A stretch of DNA of 64,000 nucleotides from Gynuella sunshinyii YC6258 (GCF_000940805.1 NZ_CP007142.1:1774593-1838592); one strand, 5' to 3'. Positions 17,178 to 26,705 are shown, numbered from the stretch's first letter. Translations and numbers: made by a program. The notes: generated by a model from the sequence alone, not told the origin.

Positions 17178-18407
17178 ATGAGCAATAAATCTCTTGAAAA
17201 AAGCAAAATTCGTATTCTGTTGCTAGAGGGCGTGCATCAGTCTGCACTGGACACTTTTGAAGCCGCCGGTTATTCAAATATCGAATACCTGAGTGGATCT
17301 TTGTCAGAAGATGCCCTTATCGAGAAGATCAGAGATGCTCATTTTGTGGGTATTCGTTCGCGCACCCAGTTGACCCGTAAAGTTTTCGAAGCCGCTGAGA
17401 AGCTGGTGGCGGTCGGTTGTTTTTGTATTGGTACCAATCAGGTGGATCTGGATGCGGCAACAGAAACCGGTGTGGTGGTGTTTAATGCTCCTTATTCCAA
17501 TACCCGTTCCGTGGCGGAGCTGGTTCTGGCAGAAGCTATTCTGTTGCTGCGTCGTATCCCTGAACGTAACGCCTCCTGCCATAACGGTGGCTGGCTGAAG
17601 AACGCTAAAAACTCATTTGAAGTCAGAGGCAAGGTGCTGGGGATTATCGGCTACGGCAATATTGGTACCCAGTTCGGTATCCTTGCAGAAGGCCTGGGCA
17701 TGAAGGTGAAGTTTTATGATGTCGTGACCAAACTGCCATTGGGTAATGCTGAGCAGGTGGCCAGTCTGCCGGAGCTGTTACAGGTGTCAGATGTCGTCAG
17801 TCTGCATGTTCCAGAAACAGCGGCCACGAAGTGGATGATCGGTGCCGAGCAGTTTGCGCATATGAAGCAAAATGCCATTTTCATTAATGCCAGCCGTGGT
17901 ACTGTGGTTGATATCGATGCGCTGGCCGAGGCACTGGACCGGGATCGATTATTGGGTGCTGCCGTCGATGTGTTCCCGGTAGAACCCAGAACCAATGATG
18001 ATGAATTTAAATCACCGCTACGTGGGCTGGACAATGTCATCCTGACCCCACACATTGGTGGTTCAACGGTCGAGGCGCAGCGCAACATCGGTATTGAAGT
18101 CGCCGATAAGCTGATAACCTTTTCAGACAACGGTACTTCAATTTCCGCTGTGAATTTCCCTGAAGTTGCACTGCCGGCTCATCCAGGTAAACACCGCATT
18201 TTGCATATCCATCATAACGTTCCTGGAGTCATGTCAGAGATCAACCATATCTTCTCTGAAAATAACATCAATATCAGTGGTCAGTATCTGCAGACCAGCA
18301 ATAACGTCGGTTATGTGGTCATTGATGTAGACCAGGATTGCGGGCCAAAAGCGCTACAGATGATTCGTGATGTTAAGGGAACCATCAAAGCCAGAATATT
18401 GTTCTGA
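17178..18407 (+). CDS. serA: D-3-phosphoglycerate dehydrogenase
   Basis: First enzyme of serine synthesis (3-phosphoglycerate + NAD+ to 3-phosphohydroxypyruvate). Its 409 residues match E. coli SerA (410). The Rossmann motif is GIIGYGNIGTQFG. The catalytic Arg, Glu and His lie in NASRGTVVDI, DVFPVEPRTNDDEF and LTPHIGGSTVEAQ. A C-terminal ACT domain (about 335-409, HNVPGVMSEINHIFSENNIN) provides serine feedback inhibition. It appears monocistronic. Confidence 0.96.
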   Translation: MSNKSLEKSKIRILLLEGVHQSALDTFEAAGYSNIEYLSGSLSEDALIEKIRDAHFVGIRSRTQLTRKVFEAAEKLVAVGCFCIGTNQVDLDAATETGVVVFNAPYSNTRSVAELVLAEAILLLRRIPERNASCHNGGWLKNAKNSFEVRGKVLGIIGYGNIGTQFGILAEGLGMKVKFYDVVTKLPLGNAEQVASLPELLQVSDVVSLHVPETAATKWMIGAEQFAHMKQNAIFINASRGTVVDIDALAEALDRDRLLGAAVDVFPVEPRTNDDEFKSPLRGLDNVILTPHIGGSTVEAQRNIGIEVADKLITFSDNGTSISAVNFPEVALPAHPGKHRILHIHHNVPGVMSEINHIFSENNINISGQYLQTSNNVGYVVIDVDQDCGPKALQMIRDVKGTIKARILF

Positions 18408-18584
18408 TCCAGGAGTTTTGTGACCGGGCAGATGCGCGTTGTGCGTGTCTGTCTGGTGCGGAGTTTTTCCTGAATTTGCGATTCCTCGATCACTCATTTA
18501 CAGTTCAGATCTCATTCAGTATTAGTGAATTAGTGTTAAACCCATCTCACTTTTATGATTTGCATGCTTAATGGAGAAATTGCT

Positions 18585-19187
18585 ATGTCTAAGGCCATGA
18601 AGGTTATAACACCTGCTTTGCTGGTGCTTGTTTTGTTCAACGGATGTGCTTCAAAACAAGAACAAAAAACTGAACAGACCGCAGAATACTTTACTGATTG
18701 TACTTTCCCTGATTCCCCTAACGCTGCAGCTCCTGGATGGGTCTGTGACGAACCTGTATCCGAATATCCCGTTTCAGCAGTCGGTTCCGCCAGTCCATCG
18801 GCAGCCGGTTACGATTTCATGAAGGATCAGGCTGCCACTGCTGCCAGAGTTCGACTGGCACAACAAATGGAAGTACATGTCATGAATATGGTCAAGCAGT
18901 ATGTTGAATCGACCGGTGTGTCAGACAGTGAGACTGTCGATCAGGTCAGAACATCTGTCTCCAAAGTCGTAACCGATCAAACACTGCTGGGAAGCCGTAT
19001 CATCGGCAATCGTACCAGTCCGAATGGCTATCTTTATGTTCTGGTTGGAATCGACGAAAAAAATACTGCCTATAACACTCAAAAGGCTCTGTTGACCAGT
19101 ATGGGCAATGACGAAGCTCTTTGGCAGGAATTCAAAGCTCAAAAGGGTTTTGATGAATTGGCTGCAGAAATTGCCAATACCAAGTGA
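18585..19187 (+). CDS. LPP20-like outer-membrane lipoprotein, first of envelope cluster
   Basis: The frame is open from 18555, but ATG at 18585 has a GGAG site and gives a proper lipoprotein signal peptide with lipobox LFNGC. The mature 180-residue part contains YPVSAVGSASPSAAGYDFMKDQAATAARVRLAQQM, characteristic of LPP20 family lipoproteins that share the FlgT/LPP20 fold. The family's function is unknown. It opens a tightly spaced run of five envelope genes (18585-23887), each separated by 0-25 bases. Confidence 0.8.
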   Translation: MSKAMKVITPALLVLVLFNGCASKQEQKTEQTAEYFTDCTFPDSPNAAAPGWVCDEPVSEYPVSAVGSASPSAAGYDFMKDQAATAARVRLAQQMEVHVMNMVKQYVESTGVSDSETVDQVRTSVSKVVTDQTLLGSRIIGNRTSPNGYLYVLVGIDEKNTAYNTQKALLTSMGNDEALWQEFKAQKGFDELAAEIANTK

Positions 19188-19201
19188 GGCGGGGTGTTCC
19201 T

Positions 19202-20596
19202 GTGATCAGACTGTTAGCATGCTTGTTGAGTCTGGTCACTATTCAGGCATTCGGTAATCAGGAATATCGAGCCTGGTTGGCGCAACAACAGCAGGATTTC
19301 AATCAATACGTCGATCAACAACAACTTGAATTCGCCAAATGGTTGTCGCAGGACTGGATTGACAAAGATGCTGATACTATTGTGCCTGATGCCTTTCCCA
19401 AACCCGATCACTTACCCGCCCTGCCAGCTGACACCGATAAGGCCCAGCAGCACTTCCTGACCCCCGACTCTCGGCCTGCAAAGCCGTCCCAACCAGAAGC
19501 CCCGAAACCTTCTCCTGATATCGTAAAAATGCAGTTTTATGGACTGGATACCGGGTTTGATATTCCAGCATCGGTAAGAAAACCGGTGTCGCGTCGTGCA
19601 GACCTGTCAGGATGGTGGGAATCTATGGCCGTGGCTGTAACACCGGAATTGTTGAGGGCATTGTCGGCGTTCAAACAGACTAATTATCTGAATGACTGGG
19701 ACATGCTGTTTTTTCTGCATCAACTGTCACAACAGATAATGGTTCAACCCAACGCGCGGTCTGCCTGGACATGGTTTATGGGGGTTCAGATGGGATTGGA
19801 TCTGCGCCTGATGGAAGGCCAGGGGATCTGGTATATCGGTTATAACAGTTTGCAAACCCCAGTGGACACTCCTTTTATCAGGGTAGGGCAGAAACGATAC
19901 TTTATCTTTGGGGCACAGGGTAATACTGTGCTGCATCTTCAGACGTATCCGGAGTTTGCAGACTTTACAGATTTGCAGCCACTGAATATGCAAATGCATC
20001 CCAAGCTTTATCTTGGGGACCAGTGGCGTGATCGGGAAATCGAGTTTACGGTCCAGCAGAGCCAGTGGCATATGGTATTACCCTATAATGTCTATCGGGT
20101 GGAACACGCCAAGGTTTATCCTCAGTTGCAGCTTCAGGATTATCTCAATACTCCCTGGCCTGATTCATTACAACAGGCAGTCAGTCAGCAGCTACGACCA
20201 TTGGTTGCACAAATGTCTGGTATGCAGCGCTGGAAATTTTTGCTGGTAATGGTGCAGCAGGGTTTTCCATATCAGACAGATCAGCAACAGTTTGGCAGAG
20301 AGAATTATCTGTTGGCTGAGGAAATGCTGTTCTATCCATACTCTGACTGTGAGGATCGCAGCTATTTCCTCAAGGGTGTCTTAAAAGCAATTGCCCCGGA
20401 AACCATCATCGGGGTACGCTTTCCAAATCATCTGGCGCTGGCGGTGCTGGACAGGGACGAACAGATCAAAGGCTATACTCTCAGTTTAAATGGTAATGCT
20501 TATGTCTTGCTGGATCCGTCTTATCTGAATGCCGGCCCTGGGCAGTTAATGCCAGCCCTGGAATCCCAGAAACCGGAAGCAATTATCTTAAATTAG
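19202..20596 (+). CDS. Exported transglutaminase-like cysteine peptidase-family protein
   Basis: 464 residues. GTG at 19202 is preferred over GTG at 19184 because it follows a GAGGCGGGG stretch and gives a clean signal peptide (MIRLLACLLSLVTIQAFG). A Gln-rich segment (about 20-50) and a Pro-rich linker precede a globular region. Near the C-terminus are a plausible Cys-His-Asp triad: C383 in SDCEDRSYF, H410 in RFPNHLALAV and D438 in LLDPSYL. That is the transglutaminase-like fold, which could cleave or cross-link amide bonds in the periplasm. The substrate is unknown. It sits between two lipoprotein genes. Confidence 0.72.
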   Translation: MIRLLACLLSLVTIQAFGNQEYRAWLAQQQQDFNQYVDQQQLEFAKWLSQDWIDKDADTIVPDAFPKPDHLPALPADTDKAQQHFLTPDSRPAKPSQPEAPKPSPDIVKMQFYGLDTGFDIPASVRKPVSRRADLSGWWESMAVAVTPELLRALSAFKQTNYLNDWDMLFFLHQLSQQIMVQPNARSAWTWFMGVQMGLDLRLMEGQGIWYIGYNSLQTPVDTPFIRVGQKRYFIFGAQGNTVLHLQTYPEFADFTDLQPLNMQMHPKLYLGDQWRDREIEFTVQQSQWHMVLPYNVYRVEHAKVYPQLQLQDYLNTPWPDSLQQAVSQQLRPLVAQMSGMQRWKFLLVMVQQGFPYQTDQQQFGRENYLLAEEMLFYPYSDCEDRSYFLKGVLKAIAPETIIGVRFPNHLALAVLDRDEQIKGYTLSLNGNAYVLLDPSYLNAGPGQLMPALESQKPEAIILN

Positions 20597-20623
20597 ACTG
20601 AGTGAACTGAATCACCTATGTGC

Positions 20624-22270
20624 ATGAAGTACCTGTTAGGATTGGTTGTTATAGCGGTTGTACACGGCTGTGCAACCTATGGTGGAGCCACAGAAGAGGC
20701 TGTCGCAGCTGTCAGGGCTGAAAATTATGCACAGGCAGAAACTGAATTTGCCAAAGTGCTGCCTGCCCAGGGTAAGAACGCGCTGCTGCATTATCTTGAG
20801 TTGGGAATGATCAAGCATCTGGATGGTCAGTATGAAGCCAGTAACGATCTGTTGGAACAGGCCTACCAGTTAGCTGATTATCTGTATGCGGATGGCACCT
20901 GGCAAAATGTCGCTGTAGCATTGTCCAATCCAACCGTCAGTACCTATCATGGCGCAGAATACGAACGCGCCGCCATTAATATCATCAAAGCCCTGAATTA
21001 TCTGTCGCTGGCTGAAACCACCTCAGCCGGATCGGAGCGTTTGCAGCACTTGGATGATGCCGCTATTGAGATTCGTCGCCTTAATATTCTGCTGCGACGA
21101 CTGGAAACGGAATTGGGAGACTATCAGCAGGCCAGTGATGAGAGTGAAACTCCAGCTGCCAGGATTGCCCAGGTGCTGCGTACTCTGACCGGTAACTGGA
21201 ATGATCCGGCGGCTTTGCGCTATCGCAGTGATGCCTGGGGTTATTATCTATCCGGTCTGGCATATGAAATGGCAGGGCAATGGGATGATGCGCGAATCGC
21301 TTTTGATGATGCCCTGCGAACTTACCAGGACGGTGCCGTCAAACAGTATGACCTTGATCCGGCCATGATCGATCTATCCCGGCAGGCAAGTGCATCGGCG
21401 GAGTCCCGTGCAGAGCACAAAACTGTATCCGATCGGGGCGATGTCGTGGTGGTCCAACTGGTTGATCTGATGCCGCGCAAAGGCGAAATGAATCTTTATG
21501 TGCACCTGCAGGAGTATGGCCAGCTGATGGAAATTCAGCCGGTACTGCTGGGGTCGGCAGAAAACCAGCGGGATCAGGCTGCATGGTTTTTGATGCAGTA
21601 CGGTGACTTGGGGTTTACCGATATACTCGGACGTTATTTGTCCGGCGGTATTATCCAGGTAGTTGATGATTTTGCCTTTGCCAAAAAAGTGCCTTTGTTC
21701 CCGATCTGGGATCTGGTACAGCAAACAGAGCTGGATAAGGCTTTGGCTGGCGGAATTCGAGTCGCCGTGCCCTATTATCCATCATTGGAAATGACTCATA
21801 ACAGTCGCACCCGGATTACCCTGGCAGGGAACCCTGATTTTGATAAACCCATGTTGCTGGCATCTTCGCCGGCCAGAGTGGCACTGCAGCAGCTGCTGCT
21901 GGATGCCAACCGGGAATTACGCGCGGCTATTGGTCGGGAACTGTTGAAGGCGATACTCAGTTATCAGGTCAGTAATCAGTTTTCGGAAGAAAATGACACG
22001 CTGGGATTTCTCACAGCAGCGGCCGGAAAGGTTGCGTCAACCGTCAGTGCCCGTGCAGATACACGGGCTTGGCTGACACTGCCTAAGGAAATTCGGATGC
22101 AACGTCTGTCGTTGCCACCGGGTCATCACGAGCTAACGTTAATTACCCATTGGGATGATGGTGGTGTTGAGCAGACTCAGAGCCTCAGTGTTGATGTTGA
22201 GGCGGGTACCACGCAAGTAGTTTCAATTGCGACCATTAATCCTCACCCAGAACAAGAAATTGCCTATTAA
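20624..22270 (+). CDS. COG3014-type TPR-like lipoprotein
   Basis: The start is either ATG 20618 or ATG 20624; the latter gives MKYLLGLVVIAVVHGC with lipobox VHGC. The 548-residue protein has an N-terminal helical region with TPR-like repeats (ENYAQAETEFAKVLP, GQYEASNDLLEQAYQLADYL, GQWDDARIAFDDALRTYQ), and a beta-rich C-terminal part. This matches the uncharacterised COG3014 lipoproteins that occur beside LpoB- and LPP20-type genes in gammaproteobacteria. It probably acts at the outer membrane as a scaffold; no function is established. Confidence 0.75.
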   Translation: MKYLLGLVVIAVVHGCATYGGATEEAVAAVRAENYAQAETEFAKVLPAQGKNALLHYLELGMIKHLDGQYEASNDLLEQAYQLADYLYADGTWQNVAVALSNPTVSTYHGAEYERAAINIIKALNYLSLAETTSAGSERLQHLDDAAIEIRRLNILLRRLETELGDYQQASDESETPAARIAQVLRTLTGNWNDPAALRYRSDAWGYYLSGLAYEMAGQWDDARIAFDDALRTYQDGAVKQYDLDPAMIDLSRQASASAESRAEHKTVSDRGDVVVVQLVDLMPRKGEMNLYVHLQEYGQLMEIQPVLLGSAENQRDQAAWFLMQYGDLGFTDILGRYLSGGIIQVVDDFAFAKKVPLFPIWDLVQQTELDKALAGGIRVAVPYYPSLEMTHNSRTRITLAGNPDFDKPMLLASSPARVALQQLLLDANRELRAAIGRELLKAILSYQVSNQFSEENDTLGFLTAAAGKVASTVSARADTRAWLTLPKEIRMQRLSLPPGHHELTLITHWDDGGVEQTQSLSVDVEAGTTQVVSIATINPHPEQEIAY

Positions 22271-22286
22271 ATCTCAGGAGAACGTC

Positions 22287-22874
22287 ATGAAAGCTTTGTC
22301 TTATCTGTCTTTGTCACTTGTGCTAATGCTGTCAGCATGTGCCAGTCAACCCAAGCTTGAACGAGTGGATGCCAGCAAAGAAATTGAATTGACCGATAAA
22401 TGGAATGCCCGCGATTCGAGAGAAGTGGCCGAAGCCATGATGGATGATATGCTGAGCTTTCCATGGTATCTGGATTTTCGCATGAGTCGTGACGATGCCA
22501 TGCCCAGAGTAATCGTTCAGACCATCCGCAATAAATCCCATGAGCACATTCCGGTGGATACCTTCATCAACGACATCAAACGCAGCCTGTTGCGTTCCGG
22601 TAAGATTGATTTTGTGGCCGGTGGTGCGGAGCGGGATGACATCCGTGATGAAAAACTGGATCAGGAGCTCAATTCATCGGCAGATACTTTAAAGGCATTA
22701 GGTCAGGAATATGGGGCGGATTATGCGCTGACCGGTGAAATCAATTCCTATGTTGACAGTCTGAATTCCAAACGGGTGACCTATTATCAGGTGGACCTGA
22801 AGCTGATTGATATTTTGACCAATCGTGAAGTCTGGATCGGTCAGAAAAAAATACAGAAACTGATGACCCGGTAG
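22287..22874 (+). CDS. LpoB-like lipoprotein (possible PBP1b activator)
   Basis: ATG at 22287 follows a strong CAGGAG site; the longer frame from 22227 overlaps the preceding gene and is rejected. It encodes 195 residues with lipobox LSAC. The C-terminal domain (MPRVIVQTIRNKSHEHIPVD, LRSGKIDFVAGG, GADYALTGEINSYVDS, YYQVDLKLIDILTNREVW) matches the LpoB/COG3417 fold. In E. coli, LpoB reaches from the outer membrane to activate PBP1b. An mrcB gene lies 14 kb away in this window. Whether it activates that enzyme is an inference. Confidence 0.82.
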   Translation: MKALSYLSLSLVLMLSACASQPKLERVDASKEIELTDKWNARDSREVAEAMMDDMLSFPWYLDFRMSRDDAMPRVIVQTIRNKSHEHIPVDTFINDIKRSLLRSGKIDFVAGGAERDDIRDEKLDQELNSSADTLKALGQEYGADYALTGEINSYVDSLNSKRVTYYQVDLKLIDILTNREVWIGQKKIQKLMTR

Positions 22875-22882
22875 GTTGAGCG

Positions 22883-23887
22883 ATGCGACGTGTAGGATAT
22901 TTGCTGTTGCTGGTACTTCTGGGCGGGTGTCAGACCACCCCGGAAGTGCCATCAACCCAGACGGATGTAGAAGCCGCTGAACAATGGCCGGACTGGATCA
23001 CTCAGTTACCGGTCAGAGCCGATTGGGTATATGGTACCGGAAGTGCCGAATGGACAGATGATCCAGTTCAGGCAGCGCAAATGGCTCGTGACAGAGCCCG
23101 GCTGGACCTGCAGAAAAGTCTGAGATCGTCCGTCTCCGGATCAACCACCATTTTCCTCAGCGATAGTAATGGCGCGGTGAATAAAGACATACAGCAGAAA
23201 TTGCGCAGCGAAGTCACAGCAGTTGAGCTGCAAAATATTCAGGTGCTGAAAACATTTACCTCGGATCAGCAGCATCAGGTGTTCGTGCTGGTTGGCCTGG
23301 ATAAATCCGAGGAGGCACAGGTCACGGCTTCCCGTATCGAAGAGTTGGACAGGGCATTGTCCACGTGGCTGGCGGATTACTCCAAGAATACTGTCAAACA
23401 GCTGCAATATAACTCCGCCTACCTGCGCATTGTCGAGCAGCGCCGACAGTTACTTGAGACTTATCGTCTGGTATCTGGCCGGGAATGGCAGTCGGAGCAG
23501 AATGACCAGTCCTGGAAAATAATGGCCAGTACCCGTGAGTTGTTTTCCCGCATCAAAATTGAGATTCGTGAGTATCAGGATAATGTGGCACTCGGTCGTC
23601 AGGTTGCCCAGGCTCTGAGTGAATATGGTTATGGATCGCTGATCGCCAGCAGTCATGGCAACCTGATGCTAAGCATTAACAGTGAGCAGAGCCTGGTGCA
23701 GAAACAGGATATTTATTATCTGTTTCTGGAAGCTAATTTCGAAGTGTCAGCCAGTGATAATATTGTCCGGGCAGGCGCTGTTTCTGCTAAAGGGGTTGGT
23801 GGTACGGAGGCCATAGCATCCAATAAAGCAATGAATGCAATGGCACAAAAGTTAAGTGCCGAGATTCTGAAATACCTGTTACCCTGA
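22883..23887 (+). CDS. LPP20-family lipoprotein, last of envelope cluster
   Basis: 334 residues with signal peptide MRRVGYLLLLVLLGGC and lipobox LGGC. An LPP20-like domain (about 35-155, DWVYGTGSAEWTDDPVQAAQ, ARDRARLDLQKSLRSSVSGS, VFVLVGLDKS) is followed by a helical region and a C-terminal beta-rich domain. It is 8 bases after the LpoB-like gene. Function is unknown; the domain resembles the first gene of the cluster, so the two may be distant paralogues. Confidence 0.75.
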   Translation: MRRVGYLLLLVLLGGCQTTPEVPSTQTDVEAAEQWPDWITQLPVRADWVYGTGSAEWTDDPVQAAQMARDRARLDLQKSLRSSVSGSTTIFLSDSNGAVNKDIQQKLRSEVTAVELQNIQVLKTFTSDQQHQVFVLVGLDKSEEAQVTASRIEELDRALSTWLADYSKNTVKQLQYNSAYLRIVEQRRQLLETYRLVSGREWQSEQNDQSWKIMASTRELFSRIKIEIREYQDNVALGRQVAQALSEYGYGSLIASSHGNLMLSINSEQSLVQKQDIYYLFLEANFEVSASDNIVRAGAVSAKGVGGTEAIASNKAMNAMAQKLSAEILKYLLP

Positions 23888-23910
23888 TAAGGGCAGAATA
23901 TAAAAGTAAT

Positions 23911-23948
23911 CTCTGAATAATGTCAGCAACGCAGGCTATTATTCAGAG
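23911..23948 (+). terminator. Hairpin after the envelope lipoprotein cluster
   Basis: Arms CTCTGAATAAT (23911-23921) and ATTATTCAGAG (23938-23948) pair perfectly over 11 bp with a 16-base loop. There is no T-run, so termination is possible but not certain. Confidence 0.5.
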
Positions 23949-23998
23949 GTTCTCCAAGCTTTAAGGGATTACCGCCAGTCTTATATACAGATTCCATT

Positions 23999-25546
23999 AT
24001 GTCGAACACGTTCAGGGCGTTGTTGAAATCTTTTGTGCTGGCCGTTGTCATGTTGATGATGGTCACGGCCATGGCAATTTACTGTGTTACCCAGCAGACC
24101 TTGTTTCCTTTGGTTCTGGCGGCAGTGCTGTTGTCAGTGGTTGCTGTCTGGCGTATACACGAGACTGGCAGCATCTTGCTGGCGCCGTTGATTCTGGTGA
24201 TTGTACTGGTGACGGTATTACCGGTTGCCTATTCTCTGGGTGTCAGTTTTACCAATTATTCCTCTTCACATGTACTCAGCCAGCAGGCGCTGAAAGTCGA
24301 GCTGTTAAACCGATTGGTTATTCGTGACGATCAGGAAGGTTTCGGTTATGACCTGGTAACAATGCCGGATGATGGGTTGAAGCTGCGTGTGCAGAATGTT
24401 TCTGCGGATGAGTCCTACCTCTCTGAGTCATTTTCGCCGTCATCAGAGAACGATGTTTTGTCACTGCTGGAGCATGGCCCGGAACCTGGATTCCTGCCTC
24501 TGGCAGATGAATCTCTGGATCATCCCTGGCTTAAAAGTATCCGCCTGCGCACGCCGGAACAGGATGTTCTGATCTACCACGATGGACGGTTTTATCCTGG
24601 GCAGCCCGCATACCAGTTACAGCCCGATGGGGCATTGCTGGAGACCACTTCCGGAATACGCTACCAGATCGATAGACAGCGTGGTTTTTACGTAAGTGAC
24701 ACGGACAGAGTACTGACACCAGGTTTTATTACCATTGTGGGCTGGAGTAACTATGTCCGGCTGTTCACCGACCCCGATCTGGCGTTGCCATTGTTACAAG
24801 TATTGTGTTGGTCTCTGATTCTGGCATCAACCACCGTCGCAGCAACTTTTGTGATCGGACTGGTGCTGGGGGCATTGATAAACTATCCCGGTTTGTCATT
24901 TCGAAATCTGTACCGGACGTTACTGGTATTGCCGGTGGCCGTTCCGGTTGTCATCAGCAGTCAGATGTTTAAAGGTCTGTTGGGGAGCGGTTATGGTGAT
25001 ATCAATCGATTGCTGGGATATTTATATAAACAGGAACTGCCCTGGTTCGATGACCCCTGGTTAAGCCGTGCGTTGGTCATTGTCGTCAACATATGGATTT
25101 GCTATCCGATCTGTTTTATTGCCAGTGAGAAATTACTGCAACGCCTGCCGGTTGCGATCATTGAACATGCCACGCTGGATGGTGTCCATTGGTATCGCAA
25201 ATGGTGGAACCTGCGGTTACCGATTTTGCTGCGGGAGTTATTGCCTTTACTGTCTATCATCTTTGCCTTTTCCTTTAATAATCTGACGCTGGTGCAGCTG
25301 CTGACAGACGGAGCTCCCGTCATTTTTGGCTCCAATCCGGCAGTTGGTTCCACTGATACGCTGGTGCACTGGAATTATCATATGGTATTTGATGATGACC
25401 GGTTTAACTTCGGTCTTGCCAGTGCACTCGCGAGTTGTCTGTTTTTACTGATGGGAGCCTGGATTTTAATTCATACTCGTTTGCGACGTTCCGAGCGGGA
25501 TATTGAGCGTGGTATGCAGGAGAGCATCAATGTTAAGGCGGGTTAA
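23999..25546 (+). CDS. MalF-like sugar ABC transporter permease
   Basis: 515 residues, close to E. coli MalF (514). Three N-terminal hydrophobic segments (about 8-80) are followed by a long extracytoplasmic loop (about 85-245) comparable to the MalF P2 loop, then a membrane domain with EAA loop EHATLDGVHWYRKWWNLRLPILL. The end, NLTLVQLLTDGAPVIFGSNPAVGSTDTL, also resembles MalF. The gene overlaps the next permease by 17 bases. No ATPase or binding protein for it lies nearby, so the substrate (oligosaccharide is likely) is not fixed. Confidence 0.82.
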   Translation: MSNTFRALLKSFVLAVVMLMMVTAMAIYCVTQQTLFPLVLAAVLLSVVAVWRIHETGSILLAPLILVIVLVTVLPVAYSLGVSFTNYSSSHVLSQQALKVELLNRLVIRDDQEGFGYDLVTMPDDGLKLRVQNVSADESYLSESFSPSSENDVLSLLEHGPEPGFLPLADESLDHPWLKSIRLRTPEQDVLIYHDGRFYPGQPAYQLQPDGALLETTSGIRYQIDRQRGFYVSDTDRVLTPGFITIVGWSNYVRLFTDPDLALPLLQVLCWSLILASTTVAATFVIGLVLGALINYPGLSFRNLYRTLLVLPVAVPVVISSQMFKGLLGSGYGDINRLLGYLYKQELPWFDDPWLSRALVIVVNIWICYPICFIASEKLLQRLPVAIIEHATLDGVHWYRKWWNLRLPILLRELLPLLSIIFAFSFNNLTLVQLLTDGAPVIFGSNPAVGSTDTLVHWNYHMVFDDDRFNFGLASALASCLFLLMGAWILIHTRLRRSERDIERGMQESINVKAG

Positions 25547-26705
25547 TGCGCTGTGGGTTCATTTGCTGCTGTGTGGATTTATATTGCTGGTCTTGTCACC
25601 TATGCTGATGCTGATTTCAGTGTCATTCCGACAAGGTAACTTTGCAGTCGATGAGTGGATTCCCAAACAACCGACTCTGGAACACTGGTATGTGGCTCTC
25701 GGCCAGAAATATGTTGGTGTTATTGAGCGGGAGCTACGCTTCAAAAAAAGCACGATAGTATTTGATAACGGCTTTGGTGAGGTCAGACTGAGTCGGCGGG
25801 GGAGTTGGCTGTTTACCCCGGCAAGTGAGCCAGAAGTTTCATATCTGCCTCAGCGACTGAAGATAGGCTTGCTGTTAAAAAAGGGGGAGACACAATCGGC
25901 CAGGTACACTCAGCTTCTGGAGCTGGTTGCGGAAATGCCGGATAGAATGCAGAACGGCGTGATATATATTGTTCCGGATATGGTGGCTGAGGGTGAACTG
26001 TTGATTGGTGATTTGAGTAAAGGAGATATCCATGCCGTATTCGATGAGTTATATGTTCGGGAACCCGAATATAAAATAGTTAATTGGCTTATAAATTCGC
26101 TGATGGTCAGTGTGGCCACGGCAGTTATTTCCATCCTGATTGCAACACCTGCGGCACTGGAACTCAGCCAGATTCACAGTCATCGGCATCGTTCACTATC
26201 GACCATGTTGCGTGGCGTGCTGTTTTTCCCGAGTGTGCTTTACCTGCCAGTGTTGTTTATCATTGCCCGCACGTTTGGGGGGCTTAACAACCTCTGGACT
26301 CTGGTGATTTTCAATCTGACCATGGTGATCTTCAGTGTCTGGTTGTTGAAGTATGCCTTCAGGAGTGTCACTCTTAAAATGCGCCAAATGGCCATTGTTG
26401 ATGGTGCCGGACTATGGGGGCAGTTCCGTTATCTGTATCTGCCTATCTGTGCACGTGCCTTTGTAATGGTTGCTTTGTGTTCGTTTATAGCGTCCATAAA
26501 TGAGTATCCATTGGCGTCAGTACTGTTAACCGCGCCAGACGTGTTTACCATGAGTATCGGAGCGACACAGTTTATCAACGACGAACATATTCAGTGGGGG
26601 GATTTTGCAGCCTTTGCGTTGTTGTGTTCGTTGCCCGTTGTTATCCTGATGTTGCTTCTGGTTCGTTACCTTCCAGATATTCTTATTCCTAAATACCACG
26701 AATGA
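25530..26705 (+). CDS. MalG-like sugar ABC transporter permease with an enlarged periplasmic loop
   Basis: ATG at 25530 follows GGAGA and overlaps the malF-like gene by 17 bases; the longer frame from 25503 is less likely. The protein has 391 residues, about 95 more than E. coli MalG (296). The excess lies between TM1 and TM2 (about 35-185) as a soluble, probably periplasmic segment. The EAA loop is VDGAGLWGQFRYLYLPICARAF. It pairs with the upstream MalF-like subunit. What the extra segment binds is unknown. Confidence 0.8.
   Translation: MLRRVNALWVHLLLCGFILLVLSPMLMLISVSFRQGNFAVDEWIPKQPTLEHWYVALGQKYVGVIERELRFKKSTIVFDNGFGEVRLSRRGSWLFTPASEPEVSYLPQRLKIGLLLKKGETQSARYTQLLELVAEMPDRMQNGVIYIVPDMVAEGELLIGDLSKGDIHAVFDELYVREPEYKIVNWLINSLMVSVATAVISILIATPAALELSQIHSHRHRSLSTMLRGVLFFPSVLYLPVLFIIARTFGGLNNLWTLVIFNLTMVIFSVWLLKYAFRSVTLKMRQMAIVDGAGLWGQFRYLYLPICARAFVMVALCSFIASINEYPLASVLLTAPDVFTMSIGATQFINDEHIQWGDFAAFALLCSLPVVILMLLLVRYLPDILIPKYHE

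Noticed and set aside
23999-26705. Complete maltose transporter operon
   Set aside because: Only the two permease genes are present; neither an ATPase nor a binding protein of this system lies next to them.
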